Shown here piece by piece: positions 25,386-35,304 of a DNA stretch of 47,297 nt. Both the position numbers and the translations under genes were made by a program. The DNA is from a virus. Where the stretch lies: IMG/VR virus record IMGVR_UViG_3300048672_000226, positions 1 to 47,297 of that record; one strand, written 5' to 3'. Each line of letters begins with the position of its first letter. The stretch's first letter is position 1. The notes beneath the pieces were generated by a model, which was given only the letters and a program-made list of their open reading frames with translations, was not told the origin of the DNA and did not search any database.

Positions 25386-26092
25386 ATTACGAAAAATAGT
25401 ATAGCTAGTGATTTGCTAGATTTCTGAACTGCTGTAAGCTGACCCCAAGTACTATTAGAATCTTCCATATTTTCTATAGTGCTGAATAGAAAATGGTACT
25501 CTGTTCTAAACCACCGCCATAATGTAAATATAGCTAAACCGAATATCATAGATGCTACATTCAGTGTTCCTACAATATCTTTTATTACATCAATGCCAAG
25601 TGCTTCAAAATTAACTGTATATAAATATGTAGTAGTACTTAATCCTATATACAATAACCAACTTTGTGTTATATACTTAGCTATAGTTTTTGCTGTAGGT
25701 ACTCCTACTTCATAATCACTTTGGCAGTCTTTGAAGTAGAATGTCGCTGTATTGCTTAAAGCGATGGCAATAGGAATAACAGAAAAAATCTTACAAAATT
25801 CAAATAATTTTGGGGGAAAAACAAGCACCCTATTAAACTCTAAAGCTATGTCTGGGCTTAGTAGTACAAGTAGCCAGAAAAGAGAGAGAAGGAGGGATTT
25901 CTGTGATAAAAAATACTTTATAGTGTTTACTGTACTAGGTACACAAGTATCTTCATCCATGTAATGTATCTCTGTAGCTTGTGCTTCATTTTCAGCTAAA
26001 AGCTTTAATACTGATTCTCTGGTTATGCAATCTTTTCCACCTATACTGGCTATAGCTTCTATATTCAGTATTTGTTTTTCTAGTGTAGGCAT
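25343..26092 (-). CDS. Five-helix membrane protein, holin-like
   Basis: This encodes 249 residues. About 60 soluble N-terminal residues are followed by five hydrophobic segments at roughly 65-80, 100-114, 144-160, 173-192 and 229-246. A cytosolic-looking loop near 205-228 contains acidic residues and Trp. No catalytic motif is present. The last 43 nt overlap the start of the CHAP-type peptidase gene, which suggests translational coupling and a holin or lysis-accessory role. It is large for a holin, so a membrane-integrated entry or exclusion protein remains possible. It ends with TAG, the rarest stop in this block. Confidence 0.5.
   Translation of the reverse strand: MPTLEKQILNIEAIASIGGKDCITRESVLKLLAENEAQATEIHYMDEDTCVPSTVNTIKYFLSQKSLLLSLFWLLVLLSPDIALEFNRVLVFPPKLFEFCKIFSVIPIAIALSNTATFYFKDCQSDYEVGVPTAKTIAKYITQSWLLYIGLSTTTYLYTVNFEALGIDVIKDIVGTLNVASMIFGLAIFTLWRWFRTEYHFLFSTIENMEDSNSTWGQLTAVQKSSKSLAILFFVIWILTNIYIHLSVQ
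25867..25896 (-). repeat. Dispersed motif copy H
   Basis: The minus strand reads CCCTCCTTCTCTCTCT followed by TTTCTGGCTACTTG. It lies inside the holin-like gene, across the first membrane segment, in a different frame from copies B, F and J. Confidence 0.65.
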
Positions 26093-26099
26093 TTTTAAA

Positions 26100-26921
26100 T
26101 TAGTTTGTGTAAAAGTTTTCTCGTATATAGTTTTTACTATTTGTCCATCTAAGTTTAAATAACTCCATTTGTCTAGGAGTTCTACGACGTTGTTGATTAG
26201 TAGCTCTAGCTTGCCATTTCTCTGTAAGTGCTTCTAAATCACCGAAACTGAATATCGGATGTTTTAAACCTTTCATTACCAGACCTCTCATACAGTACCA
26301 CTCTACGTAGGTGATAAGTTTCTGCTCGTCTTGAATTAGAGGATAGCCTCTTTCATCTACAAGTGGTTTAGTATACTGTACTACAACATTATCCGCATTA
26401 AAATTTGTTTTAATACAGCACTCTGAATCTTCCCACCAATAATCTCCAATGCCTGTCTCATTCAAATCTTTATAAAACGTATTGAATGTAAGTATATCGC
26501 CATTAAGATTTTTAAGGATTTGCTCTTTCCAATCGTCTGTCACATTACCACAATCATCAACCTGTAAAGGTAGATTCATACCACACGCTTGTTTAGTAGC
26601 ATCTGCTGTTTGTATAAGTTCTGTTAAAGCTGTATGAAAAGCCTGTATACCTTTTAAGCTTGCTGATGTTATTTTCCTGTTAGGTTTTACAAGTTTATTA
26701 TTTACAAATACATTATACACATCTATAGCTAATGCGTCTTTCTCTATTTTGTAATCTACAGCAGAAGTAACATCATACTCTACAGTATGATTTAATGGTA
26801 TATCTAATATACTTAAAGCTTCACCTATAGATTCATATATATCTATAGAGTACTGGTTTGCAGATACTCCGAACTTTCTTGCTACAGAAGCTATTATAAA
26901 TTCAGAACTTATGTATTTCAT
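26100..26921 (-). CDS. Connector/ring protein, crAss tail-ring type
   Basis: This encodes 273 residues. A helical N-terminus (MKYISSEFIIASVARKFGVS) is followed by a beta region, then a helical region with GDYWWEDSECCIKTN (about 152-166), and a C-terminal helical stretch (WYCMRGLVMKGLKHP through the Arg-rich QQRRRTPRQMELFK, about 208-254). Small helical proteins of this size encoded just before the muzzle are the ring (head-to-tail adaptor) proteins in crAss-like phages, and I infer that role. Adjacent genes overlap or nearly touch: ATGA with the upstream gene and 7 nt to the membrane protein. The last C-terminal residues are basic and aromatic. Confidence 0.5.
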   Translation of the reverse strand: MKYISSEFIIASVARKFGVSANQYSIDIYESIGEALSILDIPLNHTVEYDVTSAVDYKIEKDALAIDVYNVFVNNKLVKPNRKITSASLKGIQAFHTALTELIQTADATKQACGMNLPLQVDDCGNVTDDWKEQILKNLNGDILTFNTFYKDLNETGIGDYWWEDSECCIKTNFNADNVVVQYTKPLVDERGYPLIQDEQKLITYVEWYCMRGLVMKGLKHPIFSFGDLEALTEKWQARATNQQRRRTPRQMELFKLRWTNSKNYIRENFYTN

Positions 26922-27340
26922 CTTTTCTTAGCTACAGGTTTGAATTGTAAATGTTCTTCATACTTAGGTATGGCTCGCTCATGCTGGAATACCGCTTTGA
27001 ATTTATACAGCTTTAATAACTTACTGTGAGTTATCCAACTAAATTCATAGAAATACTTATTAGTTCTATACTGGTTAGGAGCATCTGGATTTAGCTGTCT
27101 TGCTTTTTTTGTAGCTCCGAAATCAATTTGTATAGCTTTTGCGCTTCGCTCTACTTTAACTACCTCTACAGACCCTAATACGTTCATGTTAAACATATAG
27201 CCTTTAAGCATCTGTAACACCATGTGTTTAAAAAACACAACTATCACTTGATTAAACTTGATAGGAGTTATACCAATATGTGTAATTATATTAGGATATT
27301 GTTTAGCAAAATCTTTATATATAGCTGCTGTATTTATCAT
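26918..27340 (-). CDS. Small structural protein, possible IHF-fold-like ring protein
   Basis: This encodes 140 residues: basic, with no membrane segment. Residues 28-62 (IKFNQVIVVFFKHMVLQMLK, then GYMFNMNVLGSVEVVK) show a helix followed by a hairpin-like region. This recalls the HU/IHF-type small proteins annotated among crAss-like tail genes, but the classical DNA-binding arm motif is not obvious. Lys/Arg-rich ends (SAKAIQIDFGATKKAR; final PVAKKR) would allow nucleic-acid or protein contact. It overlaps both neighbours by 4 nt within the ring-protein cluster, which favours a stoichiometric tail-ring component over a transcription factor. Confidence 0.4.
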   Translation of the reverse strand: MINTAAIYKDFAKQYPNIITHIGITPIKFNQVIVVFFKHMVLQMLKGYMFNMNVLGSVEVVKVERSAKAIQIDFGATKKARQLNPDAPNQYRTNKYFYEFSWITHSKLLKLYKFKAVFQHERAIPKYEEHLQFKPVAKKR

Positions 27341-28059
27341 TGGTTTACCTCTATTTCTTTCTGTATAGCTGGCTCTTGAAATACTCCAAGTTCCTTATAT
27401 ATAAGTATTTTAATCAGCTGTACATATTCATCCTCTATAATTAAATCACCATCAGCATCTATACAGTTTGATGTGTTGTAGTTAAAGCACTCTCTCTTAG
27501 AGCTGTTACAATCTTCACAAGCACATTCTGTTGTATCAGTAGGTGTACAGTTTAGTCGTATAGTTTCTACATCAAGTGGGTTAGCGTAGATAGATGCAAC
27601 ATCAACAGATTCCATCCCCCTTGAATTAACAAATTCAAGGTAATCATTTCTGAAATAACAAACAATAGAATTTTTGCTATATCTTGTATACGCTATATTA
27701 GATACCTCTCCTTGATTAATGATAGGTATTATTCTTTTATTCTTACCTTTGAATGGTGTACTTACTTCTACATACGGACTATCAGTACGCATCATAATAA
27801 GCTTAGGTATTTTAAATAAGGTTCTATACACCAATTCATCAGACTTGCAATCTACACACCCAGAGTATACTCTGATTAAAGGTATACAATATATAGTTTG
27901 TATTAAATTCTGTGGTATTATTTTAGTCTTATCGAACTCTGTCTTTATAGCAGTAGCTCTAGCTGATATTATATCAGCCTTTAGCATTTCTTGAAAGCCG
28001 TAATCGGTATCTTTACCCAGTTTAAATGCTATTGATTCAGCAAGCTCATTAAGTTTCAT
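27337..28059 (-). CDS. Connector/ring-type structural protein with CxxC motifs
   Basis: This encodes 240 residues. The N-terminal helix (MKLNELAESIAFKLGKDTDY) and a later LIKILIYKELGVFQEP helix (about 219-234) frame a beta-rich core, the layout expected of a head-tail adaptor/ring protein. Cys pairs stand out: CVDC near 68-71, and a cluster CACEDCNSSKREC near 179-191 that could bind metal or form disulfides in the mature virion. It is packed 2 nt after the 388-residue adhesin-like gene and overlaps the next gene by 4 nt. The role is inferred from position and architecture. Confidence 0.45.
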   Translation of the reverse strand: MKLNELAESIAFKLGKDTDYGFQEMLKADIISARATAIKTEFDKTKIIPQNLIQTIYCIPLIRVYSGCVDCKSDELVYRTLFKIPKLIMMRTDSPYVEVSTPFKGKNKRIIPIINQGEVSNIAYTRYSKNSIVCYFRNDYLEFVNSRGMESVDVASIYANPLDVETIRLNCTPTDTTECACEDCNSSKRECFNYNTSNCIDADGDLIIEDEYVQLIKILIYKELGVFQEPAIQKEIEVNQ

Positions 28060-28061
28060 AA

Positions 28062-29228
28062 TTAACAGTCACCTATACAGGCTGGTCTAGTCATTGCTAT
28101 TATTCTTGTTCGTGTAATTACTCGCTCACAATCTATGTATGTGAAAGTAACAGTTATCTTTTTTATAGTATTAGGTAGTTGCACTGTAATTTGATTACTG
28201 CTTTGCCCGCTAATTATAGAAGCTCCGTTATTAACAGTCCATGTGCCAGATGCTGATGGAACAGCAGAGTATACTACAGTGCTTCCAAGTACTGAATTAG
28301 CTGTAGTTGTAATTTGAGAATTAGTAGGAACACAATACGCTACACCACGTATTAGAACTATTCCTATTTCTATACCATCGCACTTTAATTTATAGGTAAA
28401 TCCAAATGTTCCTATATTAGTAGGTACAAAAGTAAATGTCCCTGTTGGGCTAAACGCTGTTACCTGTACATTAGTTTCTGAACCACTTACTAATTCAAAA
28501 GTAGTTACACCTGTATCACATACAGCTCCTAATTCCATCAAGTCTAAAGTGTGAGGAACATCTACTAAAACAGCATCATCTATATACGCTACAGTGTCAG
28601 CTTGCACTAAGTCTAAAGATAGATTAAATCCTACAGTATCGCAATATATATTATTATCATTAGCTGTATCTATTATAAAATCAACATAATCGCCAGCTTG
28701 AAGTTCTTGAGATAATCCTGTAGTAAATGTAACTATTTGTGTAGTTGTAATAAGTTCGGTTCTTCCTATAATTGGCGTATTCCCATTCTTTATTATAGAG
28801 TATCCCACATTTGTACTACATCCAAAATTACTTCTTTGTATACCCCCAAACATAGATAACAGCGAAGGTTTTGTTATGTGTACTCTAACACATATATTCT
28901 TCCTACCATGTGATAGTACACCCCCTGCTAGATTAGCGTATATTAAATTAGCACTATCAAACGGTTGTTGTATTAAACTAGATGATAGATTTTCAAATGC
29001 GATACCTGTATGAATATCTACATTGCCTTGTTTATTCCATGCTAAAAGCTTAGATATATCTAAGGAGCTATAATTAACAGTTGTTCCGTCAGTATACCCA
29101 TAATCACTTAGCCTGTTAAAACCTACAGGATAGTCTGGGTCAGATACATTCATAAAACCAAACTCAAATAACCCACCTAAAAGAGGGTTATCTGTTCTGT
29201 TTATTAAAGACTTTAGATTATATATCAT
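28062..29228 (-). CDS. Adhesin-like fibre accessory protein with Ig-like domain
   Basis: This encodes 388 residues with no signal peptide. The N-terminal half is Gly/Ser/Asn-rich and strand-rich, as in virion surface proteins. Residues about 225-300 and 300-375 look like two Ig/PKD-like sandwiches; the second (SASGTWTVNNGASIISGQSS, about 328-347) resembles the domains of the Thr-rich protein at 37266-38645. The protein ends in CIGDC. It follows the giant tail fibre by 26 nt and precedes the ring genes. A fibre adaptor or surface-binding role fits, but no family was recognised. Confidence 0.5.
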   Translation of the reverse strand: MIYNLKSLINRTDNPLLGGLFEFGFMNVSDPDYPVGFNRLSDYGYTDGTTVNYSSLDISKLLAWNKQGNVDIHTGIAFENLSSSLIQQPFDSANLIYANLAGGVLSHGRKNICVRVHITKPSLLSMFGGIQRSNFGCSTNVGYSIIKNGNTPIIGRTELITTTQIVTFTTGLSQELQAGDYVDFIIDTANDNNIYCDTVGFNLSLDLVQADTVAYIDDAVLVDVPHTLDLMELGAVCDTGVTTFELVSGSETNVQVTAFSPTGTFTFVPTNIGTFGFTYKLKCDGIEIGIVLIRGVAYCVPTNSQITTTANSVLGSTVVYSAVPSASGTWTVNNGASIISGQSSNQITVQLPNTIKKITVTFTYIDCERVITRTRIIAMTRPACIGDC

Positions 29229-29254
29229 TGCGCATTAGTTATTACCTATCCTTA

Positions 29255-32200
29255 CTATATTATATCATAAGTTGTACCATTAGATTGTACTGTATAACTA
29301 CTATATTGAGTAGTTAAAGTTCTACTTGCAGTTCCGTCTAATGTACCATTAATAGTTACAGCATTAGCAGAGCTGTCTATTTTTTTAATTACAAACACTT
29401 GACCTGTACAAGTACTAGCCGTTGGCAAGGTAACAGCAAATGCTGCTGATGTAGCATCACACCTTATTGTATAGTCTGTAGTTAAAATGCTATATGCTGA
29501 AGTCTGTGTAGTAATTCCTAATACAAGCCCTTTAGTCTTAGCCACACCATTAATCTCAAAATCAGCAGATGGTGCTAGTGTTTTAATACCTACATTACCA
29601 TTTTTATCTATACCCAGAGCATTTACAGCTGTATTTGATGCGTTTTTTGTTCTAAATAGGAATCCACTACTTGCTGTAGCCGCATCAAATAAAGTATCTG
29701 ATGTAGAACCTGTCATTAGTACAGATATGAATATATTAGATATACCTAATCCAGCACGTTCTAATCTAAGCATATTCGCATCTGTAGTGTAAATATGCAT
29801 CTTAGTTAGAGGTACTTGTATACCTAGACCAAGACTCCCCTCAAGGTAGTTTTGTGCTGTTCCTTGAAAATAGGCGTTCCACTTATTAGTGCCTGATGAT
29901 ATATTAGAATCAAATCCTTTAGTATTTGATGAACCTGCTATACCTGTTACTTGAAAACCTACAGCATTTACTCCTCCAGATAGTGTAGCTCTAAAGTTAG
30001 TTATATTAGTAATAGTGCCACTTATCGTACCTAATGCAGTATCAAATCCAAATACAGAAGTAGTAACTGCTGCTGCTATTTGGTTTAATATAGCTCTAAA
30101 CAAGTAAGCATTACCAGTAACATCTGTTTGTATTTGTCCACTACTTCTAATACCTGAAACATCAGTACCTCCTGTAATAACTTTAGTAACACCTAAAGAA
30201 TTTACTCCTGTTGTTGTACCTATAGATACGTTTTGCGACGAATCAGCTTTTAATGCTTCGACTCCACCTGTCACTAGACTTATTGTATCAGCACCGCTTG
30301 AGTTTACACCTGTATTAGCATCACCTATTATAGATAGAGATGGAGCAGCTACTGTGCCTACAGGAGCTTGAAGTCCTTCATTGACACTTCTTGACAACTC
30401 CTTCCATGTGCCTGCATAGTATATTAGTGTGATACTAGCATTACTGGTACTGACAAAAGATTTATTTAAAGCGAAATTTACATTACTTGTAATGCTAGTA
30501 CCTGCTGTTGTAAATAACAATGTGACTATTTTAGAATCTACCCCTCCCAATAAGTTGGAAATAGATATATTAGTCGAATTAGCAAACAGTAAAATATTAG
30601 TTCCTGTACTATCTGGAGTTGTATTACCATCAGTAACATTAGTTCTAAAGTTTACTGCCTCGCTAATTATATTAGCAAATTTTGAATTATAGCTACCATT
30701 TCTATATGTATATGCTATGTTATCTGATAGAAAACCCCCTCCTTCTATTATTAAAGGGTCTGTACCAGCACTTCCTGACACTACCTTTGTATTAACGCCT
30801 CTCCAAGTAATATGAGGTTTATTAGCTCCTGCTATAAGTATTAGAGCGCCAGGCTTTGTAGGACTGCCTGCTGTAAGTACACTTGATATATGGTTTGCTC
30901 CATCTATATTATAAGTACCTGCACAGTTATTGAAGTATATGGCATTGAATTGTTTATCTGTATTACCATGACTTGGGTCTGTCCTATTCTCTGATTTTAG
31001 ATTTACTATAGATACATTATCTGTTTCAGTTAATGAATCAAACTGTAATAAATAACTGTTACCATCACCAGATATATTATGCAGAGCTACTCCTAAAAAT
31101 TGGTCGTAATGTACAAAGTGTATACCTGCTCCATTATTAAATAATAGCTTTAAGCGGTTAAATATAGCTGGCATTGCTCCATAGTTACAAATACCATCAC
31201 TTCCCATACCTCTGACTACTAAATCCTCAATTACAGTAACATCTTGTAATAAGACTTTATTGTTAGATGCATCCATACAATGTAATCCTATGCCTGTAGT
31301 GCTAGCTGTATTACCATATATTCTAAAGTTAGATAGCTTACCAAAGAACCAATAAAAACCTGTATTTAAGTTACCATTAAGCCTAAATACATCATTGGTT
31401 GTTTTTTGCGTAAAGGTAGTTTTTTCAAGATTACTAGCTTCGAGAAATCCACTTCCTCGCATATCTATACCGTATGGAATATATATAGTCTCAACTAAAT
31501 AATTTCCATTATTAGCTATTGCAGGTTTATTAGCAGCAGCGGAAACATCTAACCACTTTTGAATAGCAGTTGTATCGTCTGTAATACCATCACCTTTTGC
31601 TCCAAACCACTTACTATAATATGCAAACTCTGTAATTCGTATCCATCTTCCAGTAGTTATGCCAGTTACTTGTATTACAGTACCTCCATTATCATTATCC
31701 GTAGAAGTAGCGTTCCAGTAAAAGTATCCTTGCGCTCCATCGTTAGGTGTTCCAGAATATCCAGATAGGTAGCATTTAGCTCCATTAGACGCACCACTTT
31801 TTAATCTTAAATTAGCAATACTTGTAACTATGTTTTCGTAATTAGTCCATGTTGTTCCATTATAGTGACAAATAGTATTAAGGTCTGTATTGTAAATCAA
31901 CAGCCCTAAAGCTGGATTTGGCACAGCTTGCATTTCAGCTGTAGTCATTTTTACTATACTAGAACCTTGATTAGATGCTACTGTATATGAATCAGTTTGT
32001 AGTAACTTATTATATATAGTATAATCTGTAATGTTTTTAGAAAAATCTAATATGACAGAAATAGGATAATAGCCTACACCTATATTCAGTGTATCTATAA
32101 ATGTAGAACCAGCTGCCGACAAAAAGTCTTTAGTGTATACAGAATTATTTAAAGTGCCGAATTTAAAAATAAGTGCATCATAGGCAGGATAAGCACTGTC

Positions 32201-35200
32201 TGGTGTTATATATTGCACAAATTTAGTGTATGTGCTTGTTATAGGAATATTCTTAAATTTATTATTTCTACCTATTGCTAATACTGTCGCAGTAGAAGAT
32301 TTAATATATCCGCTAATTCTAACTACATTACCTTTTATACCAGAAGCATTACCCAAAACATTTACATTATATATATTATTCAAGGATGCGCCAAATAGTA
32401 AACTATCACCTCCATCAATTCCTGTACTACTACTAGAAGATATTGTACCATTTGAAGATGAAGATATAATCCCTACCCCATTTACACTCTCACTAGCTAA
32501 TGAAGTAAATGCCCTATTACCAACACTTTCTTGAAAATTTAGATTACGTATCTCTTTATCTATTAAGGCTTCTGTAAAAAATTTAAAGCCTGTTAAAAAT
32601 ACATCACAGCCTTGCGATATATCGCCTGAACCTATATATGATTTAGTCCCTAAAGATGTAGCTACAGTAAGTACTGTATTATCACTAGCTGCTAATATAC
32701 CATCTATATAAATAGCCCAGTTGTTTAAGCTGTCTTTTACTACAGTAATGTTATAATATTTTCCACTTACTACAACACCATTTGCTGTAGAAACAATAGG
32801 TATAGCATTTATAACACAATAAACTGCTCCTGCTGCTGATATACGTATAGCAAATCTACCATTTTGTGTAAATGATATATCTTTTTGTTGAAATAGTGTA
32901 GCATCAGATGTGACATTATAAATCTTTACATCATCAAAATGCAAAGAGTACTCTGTCAAAGTACTTGTTATTAATATACCATTGTTAGATATTTTAGTAA
33001 TTCTATCTTTTTCAAATACTACACCATCTTTATTACAGATATAATCTATGGCTTTCCTTCTATAGCACATAGACATTTTTAAATTATCGTATATATTTAA
33101 AGATGCCGTTTCTCCAATAAATTCATCACACACATCTAAATAAGCACAATCTAAAATTGTATTACTTGTTATAGTATTATTGCCAGAAAATTCATCAATA
33201 TAGACCCCTATATAAGTAATATCATTTAAGTTTTCTGTTCTAGCAGATATACTATTACTCGATATAGTATTTTTTGTAGCTCCTTTTTCTAATACGAGTA
33301 ATTTAGAATCGTACTTACTTATTGCTTTAGATAAAGTATTGCCAGAAAACACATTATTATAAGCTCCTCGTAATACAATACCGTTACCTACAACATCTTC
33401 AATTTTATTGCTACTGTATACACCAGTGTTTGAATTACGACCAGTTATTAACATTACAGCTGATGGTACTTCTATCGACCCTCCTAAAAATGTTTCCGAT
33501 GTATTCACATAACCACTAGGAACATTGGTAAAGTTATACAGGTTGTTGTATAATACTACTGTAGTAGCTGTTAGAAATTTAGGGTAGTAGCTTTCTGAGT
33601 GTGGGTAGCTTGCTTTTAATCCATTTGTTACTGTATTAGGGTAATTAAAAATAACAGGAACTCCATCAAGTATAGATACATCAGAGATTATCTTAACATC
33701 TGTTAAAATAATAGCGTCCGTTCCTGTAACACTAGCTGCTGATGCCTTTATCTTTAATATAGTATTTGCTATATTGGAAGTAGGGGTGAATGTAAAATCA
33801 AAAGATTGTACAGAGGTTGTAGCATTGACAGTACCATAAATTACGGAGTTGTCTGTTGTAGAAAATACAACTTCTCTATTAGACGACGCTCCAGAAACTC
33901 TAACCGTTCCAACAAGTCTATATGCAACACCTGCTTGCAATATTCCATAGGTAAGACTACTGTAAGCAGAAGCCAATACACCATCTACTGAAATAATATT
34001 CAGTGTTTGGGTTTCTTGAATAAAGCTAGATGTTCCTGCTGTAGATATATAAGTAGGGTTTGGAGTTAGATAGTTGAATGGAGTTACTTGAAAAACACCA
34101 TTTACCAAATTAGCTACATTAAATTTAATCGGTGGTAGCACACTTCCTCCAAAGTATATTTTATTATTACCTAATGTTCCATTACCTGTTCTATCTAAAT
34201 AGGCGGCTGGTGTATTTATTCCTCCAGCTATATCGTTATTCTCTATTATATAGTCTGCATTACTTATACTTAAAAATCCTTTTATGCTAGAGTTAAGTAG
34301 ATTAAATTCGTTACAGTCCGTTATATTCAGAGAGTATAACTTACCTCTATAGAATTTACAGCTATCTATTGTAAAGCCCCACGCCTCTAACATAGTTAAA
34401 GCGTAGTTAGCTACATTACTAGCATCGAAGGATATATTAGATATTGTTATGTTTGGATACGACTTTGCTAAATTAGTAACTTCTCCATTTTGTTGTGGGT
34501 ATGTTCTATCAGGGTATAGCTCAACAAAGTTTGTTGAGAATGTACTTGAATAATTTTTTAATGTTGTTCCATTCAAAATAGAATCTGCTCCTGCTGCTAA
34601 ACTTCTACTAGCTCCCACCATACTAACATTCTTCTTGATAAAGAATGGTGATGTTAAGTATGTTTTTGCTAAAAATTGTATAGTGCCTCCTTTTGATAAA
34701 GATGCAACATAATTAATACAGCTTGTAATAGCAGTATAATCATTTGTTGCCCCATCACCTTTTGCTCCAAACCACTCTACGTAGTAATTATCAACAACTA
34801 CTCGAATCCACCTACCCACAGATATTCCAGTAACAGCTATTACTGTGCCGTTATTATCTGATAGAGTGGATGCAGCATCCCAATAAAATGTACCTTGTCC
34901 ATTATCATTGTTTGAAGTATGACATAAAGCGAAAACTAGATTTAATGAGCCGCCAGATGTATTACGTAAATCTGCAACTGTATTTACTTTAGATACTCTA
35001 TCTACACGTTTATAGCGTTTACCTGTTGTAGTAACAATGGTATTATATCCATCATCAGCTGTTGTAGTATCTGTTGCATCATACTCAAATATTCCTTCTT
35101 TAGTGTTATCTGATATAAATACTATTGGATATATAGAGCCTGTAGAGGTTTGTAAATTAGTTATAGTAGAGTATAGCTCATTACAGGTAATATTATTTCC

Positions 35201-35248
35201 TGTAGAGTCTCCTGATACTAATTGATATGGTTTTGTGGGCTGTATCAT
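29255..35248 (-). CDS. Giant tail fibre/spike with two pectate-lyase-type beta-helix modules
   Basis: This encodes 1,997 residues. Two matching units occur. Each has an entry segment (QGxFYWxA, then GTVIxVTGIxxGRWIR) that leads into WFGAKGDG at residues 159-166 and again at 1214-1221, the start of pectate-lyase-3/GH28-like right-handed beta-helices. NxxxSxNxI-type beta-helix turns fill about 640-730. A LamG/concanavalin-like sandwich lies near 790-890. The C-terminal part has fibre-shaft motifs (SIIGDANTGVNSSGADTISL; IDKNGNVGI near 1893), typical of phage tail fibres, and ends in a compact trimer-tip-like domain. Expected role: host-surface binding and possibly glycan depolymerisation. The gene starts just after a terminator and ends with TAG. 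Confidence 0.83.
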   Translation of the reverse strand: MIQPTKPYQLVSGDSTGNNITCNELYSTITNLQTSTGSIYPIVFISDNTKEGIFEYDATDTTTADDGYNTIVTTTGKRYKRVDRVSKVNTVADLRNTSGGSLNLVFALCHTSNNDNGQGTFYWDAASTLSDNNGTVIAVTGISVGRWIRVVVDNYYVEWFGAKGDGATNDYTAITSCINYVASLSKGGTIQFLAKTYLTSPFFIKKNVSMVGASRSLAAGADSILNGTTLKNYSSTFSTNFVELYPDRTYPQQNGEVTNLAKSYPNITISNISFDASNVANYALTMLEAWGFTIDSCKFYRGKLYSLNITDCNEFNLLNSSIKGFLSISNADYIIENNDIAGGINTPAAYLDRTGNGTLGNNKIYFGGSVLPPIKFNVANLVNGVFQVTPFNYLTPNPTYISTAGTSSFIQETQTLNIISVDGVLASAYSSLTYGILQAGVAYRLVGTVRVSGASSNREVVFSTTDNSVIYGTVNATTSVQSFDFTFTPTSNIANTILKIKASAASVTGTDAIILTDVKIISDVSILDGVPVIFNYPNTVTNGLKASYPHSESYYPKFLTATTVVLYNNLYNFTNVPSGYVNTSETFLGGSIEVPSAVMLITGRNSNTGVYSSNKIEDVVGNGIVLRGAYNNVFSGNTLSKAISKYDSKLLVLEKGATKNTISSNSISARTENLNDITYIGVYIDEFSGNNTITSNTILDCAYLDVCDEFIGETASLNIYDNLKMSMCYRRKAIDYICNKDGVVFEKDRITKISNNGILITSTLTEYSLHFDDVKIYNVTSDATLFQQKDISFTQNGRFAIRISAAGAVYCVINAIPIVSTANGVVVSGKYYNITVVKDSLNNWAIYIDGILAASDNTVLTVATSLGTKSYIGSGDISQGCDVFLTGFKFFTEALIDKEIRNLNFQESVGNRAFTSLASESVNGVGIISSSSNGTISSSSSTGIDGGDSLLFGASLNNIYNVNVLGNASGIKGNVVRISGYIKSSTATVLAIGRNNKFKNIPITSTYTKFVQYITPDSAYPAYDALIFKFGTLNNSVYTKDFLSAAGSTFIDTLNIGVGYYPISVILDFSKNITDYTIYNKLLQTDSYTVASNQGSSIVKMTTAEMQAVPNPALGLLIYNTDLNTICHYNGTTWTNYENIVTSIANLRLKSGASNGAKCYLSGYSGTPNDGAQGYFYWNATSTDNDNGGTVIQVTGITTGRWIRITEFAYYSKWFGAKGDGITDDTTAIQKWLDVSAAANKPAIANNGNYLVETIYIPYGIDMRGSGFLEASNLEKTTFTQKTTNDVFRLNGNLNTGFYWFFGKLSNFRIYGNTASTTGIGLHCMDASNNKVLLQDVTVIEDLVVRGMGSDGICNYGAMPAIFNRLKLLFNNGAGIHFVHYDQFLGVALHNISGDGNSYLLQFDSLTETDNVSIVNLKSENRTDPSHGNTDKQFNAIYFNNCAGTYNIDGANHISSVLTAGSPTKPGALILIAGANKPHITWRGVNTKVVSGSAGTDPLIIEGGGFLSDNIAYTYRNGSYNSKFANIISEAVNFRTNVTDGNTTPDSTGTNILLFANSTNISISNLLGGVDSKIVTLLFTTAGTSITSNVNFALNKSFVSTSNASITLIYYAGTWKELSRSVNEGLQAPVGTVAAPSLSIIGDANTGVNSSGADTISLVTGGVEALKADSSQNVSIGTTTGVNSLGVTKVITGGTDVSGIRSSGQIQTDVTGNAYLFRAILNQIAAAVTTSVFGFDTALGTISGTITNITNFRATLSGGVNAVGFQVTGIAGSSNTKGFDSNISSGTNKWNAYFQGTAQNYLEGSLGLGIQVPLTKMHIYTTDANMLRLERAGLGISNIFISVLMTGSTSDTLFDAATASSGFLFRTKNASNTAVNALGIDKNGNVGIKTLAPSADFEINGVAKTKGLVLGITTQTSAYSILTTDYTIRCDATSAAFAVTLPTASTCTGQVFVIKKIDSSANAVTINGTLDGTASRTLTTQYSSYTVQSNGTTYDII

Positions 35249-35265
35249 ATTTTCAATTCAATGTT

Positions 35266-35292
35266 AAAAAGCCCTTGTTTAAGGGGCTTTTT
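35266..35292 (-). terminator. Intrinsic terminator between the Ig-like protein and tail fibre genes
   Basis: A GC-rich stem (GCCC/GGGC, with one bulged C and a short AAAC loop) is flanked by A on one side and T on the other, so it can act on the minus strand and possibly in both directions. It lies in the 56-bp gap between the stop at 35305 and the start at 35248. Confidence 0.8.
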
Positions 35293-35304
35293 AATTGGCT
35301 TTAA

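Noticed and set aside
27344-27378. Possible eleventh copy of the dispersed motif
   Set aside because: A pyrimidine-rich stretch (CCTCTATTTCTTTCTG) is followed by TAGCTGGCTCTTGAA, but the core has a one-base offset and the tract is broken. It was kept out of the count.
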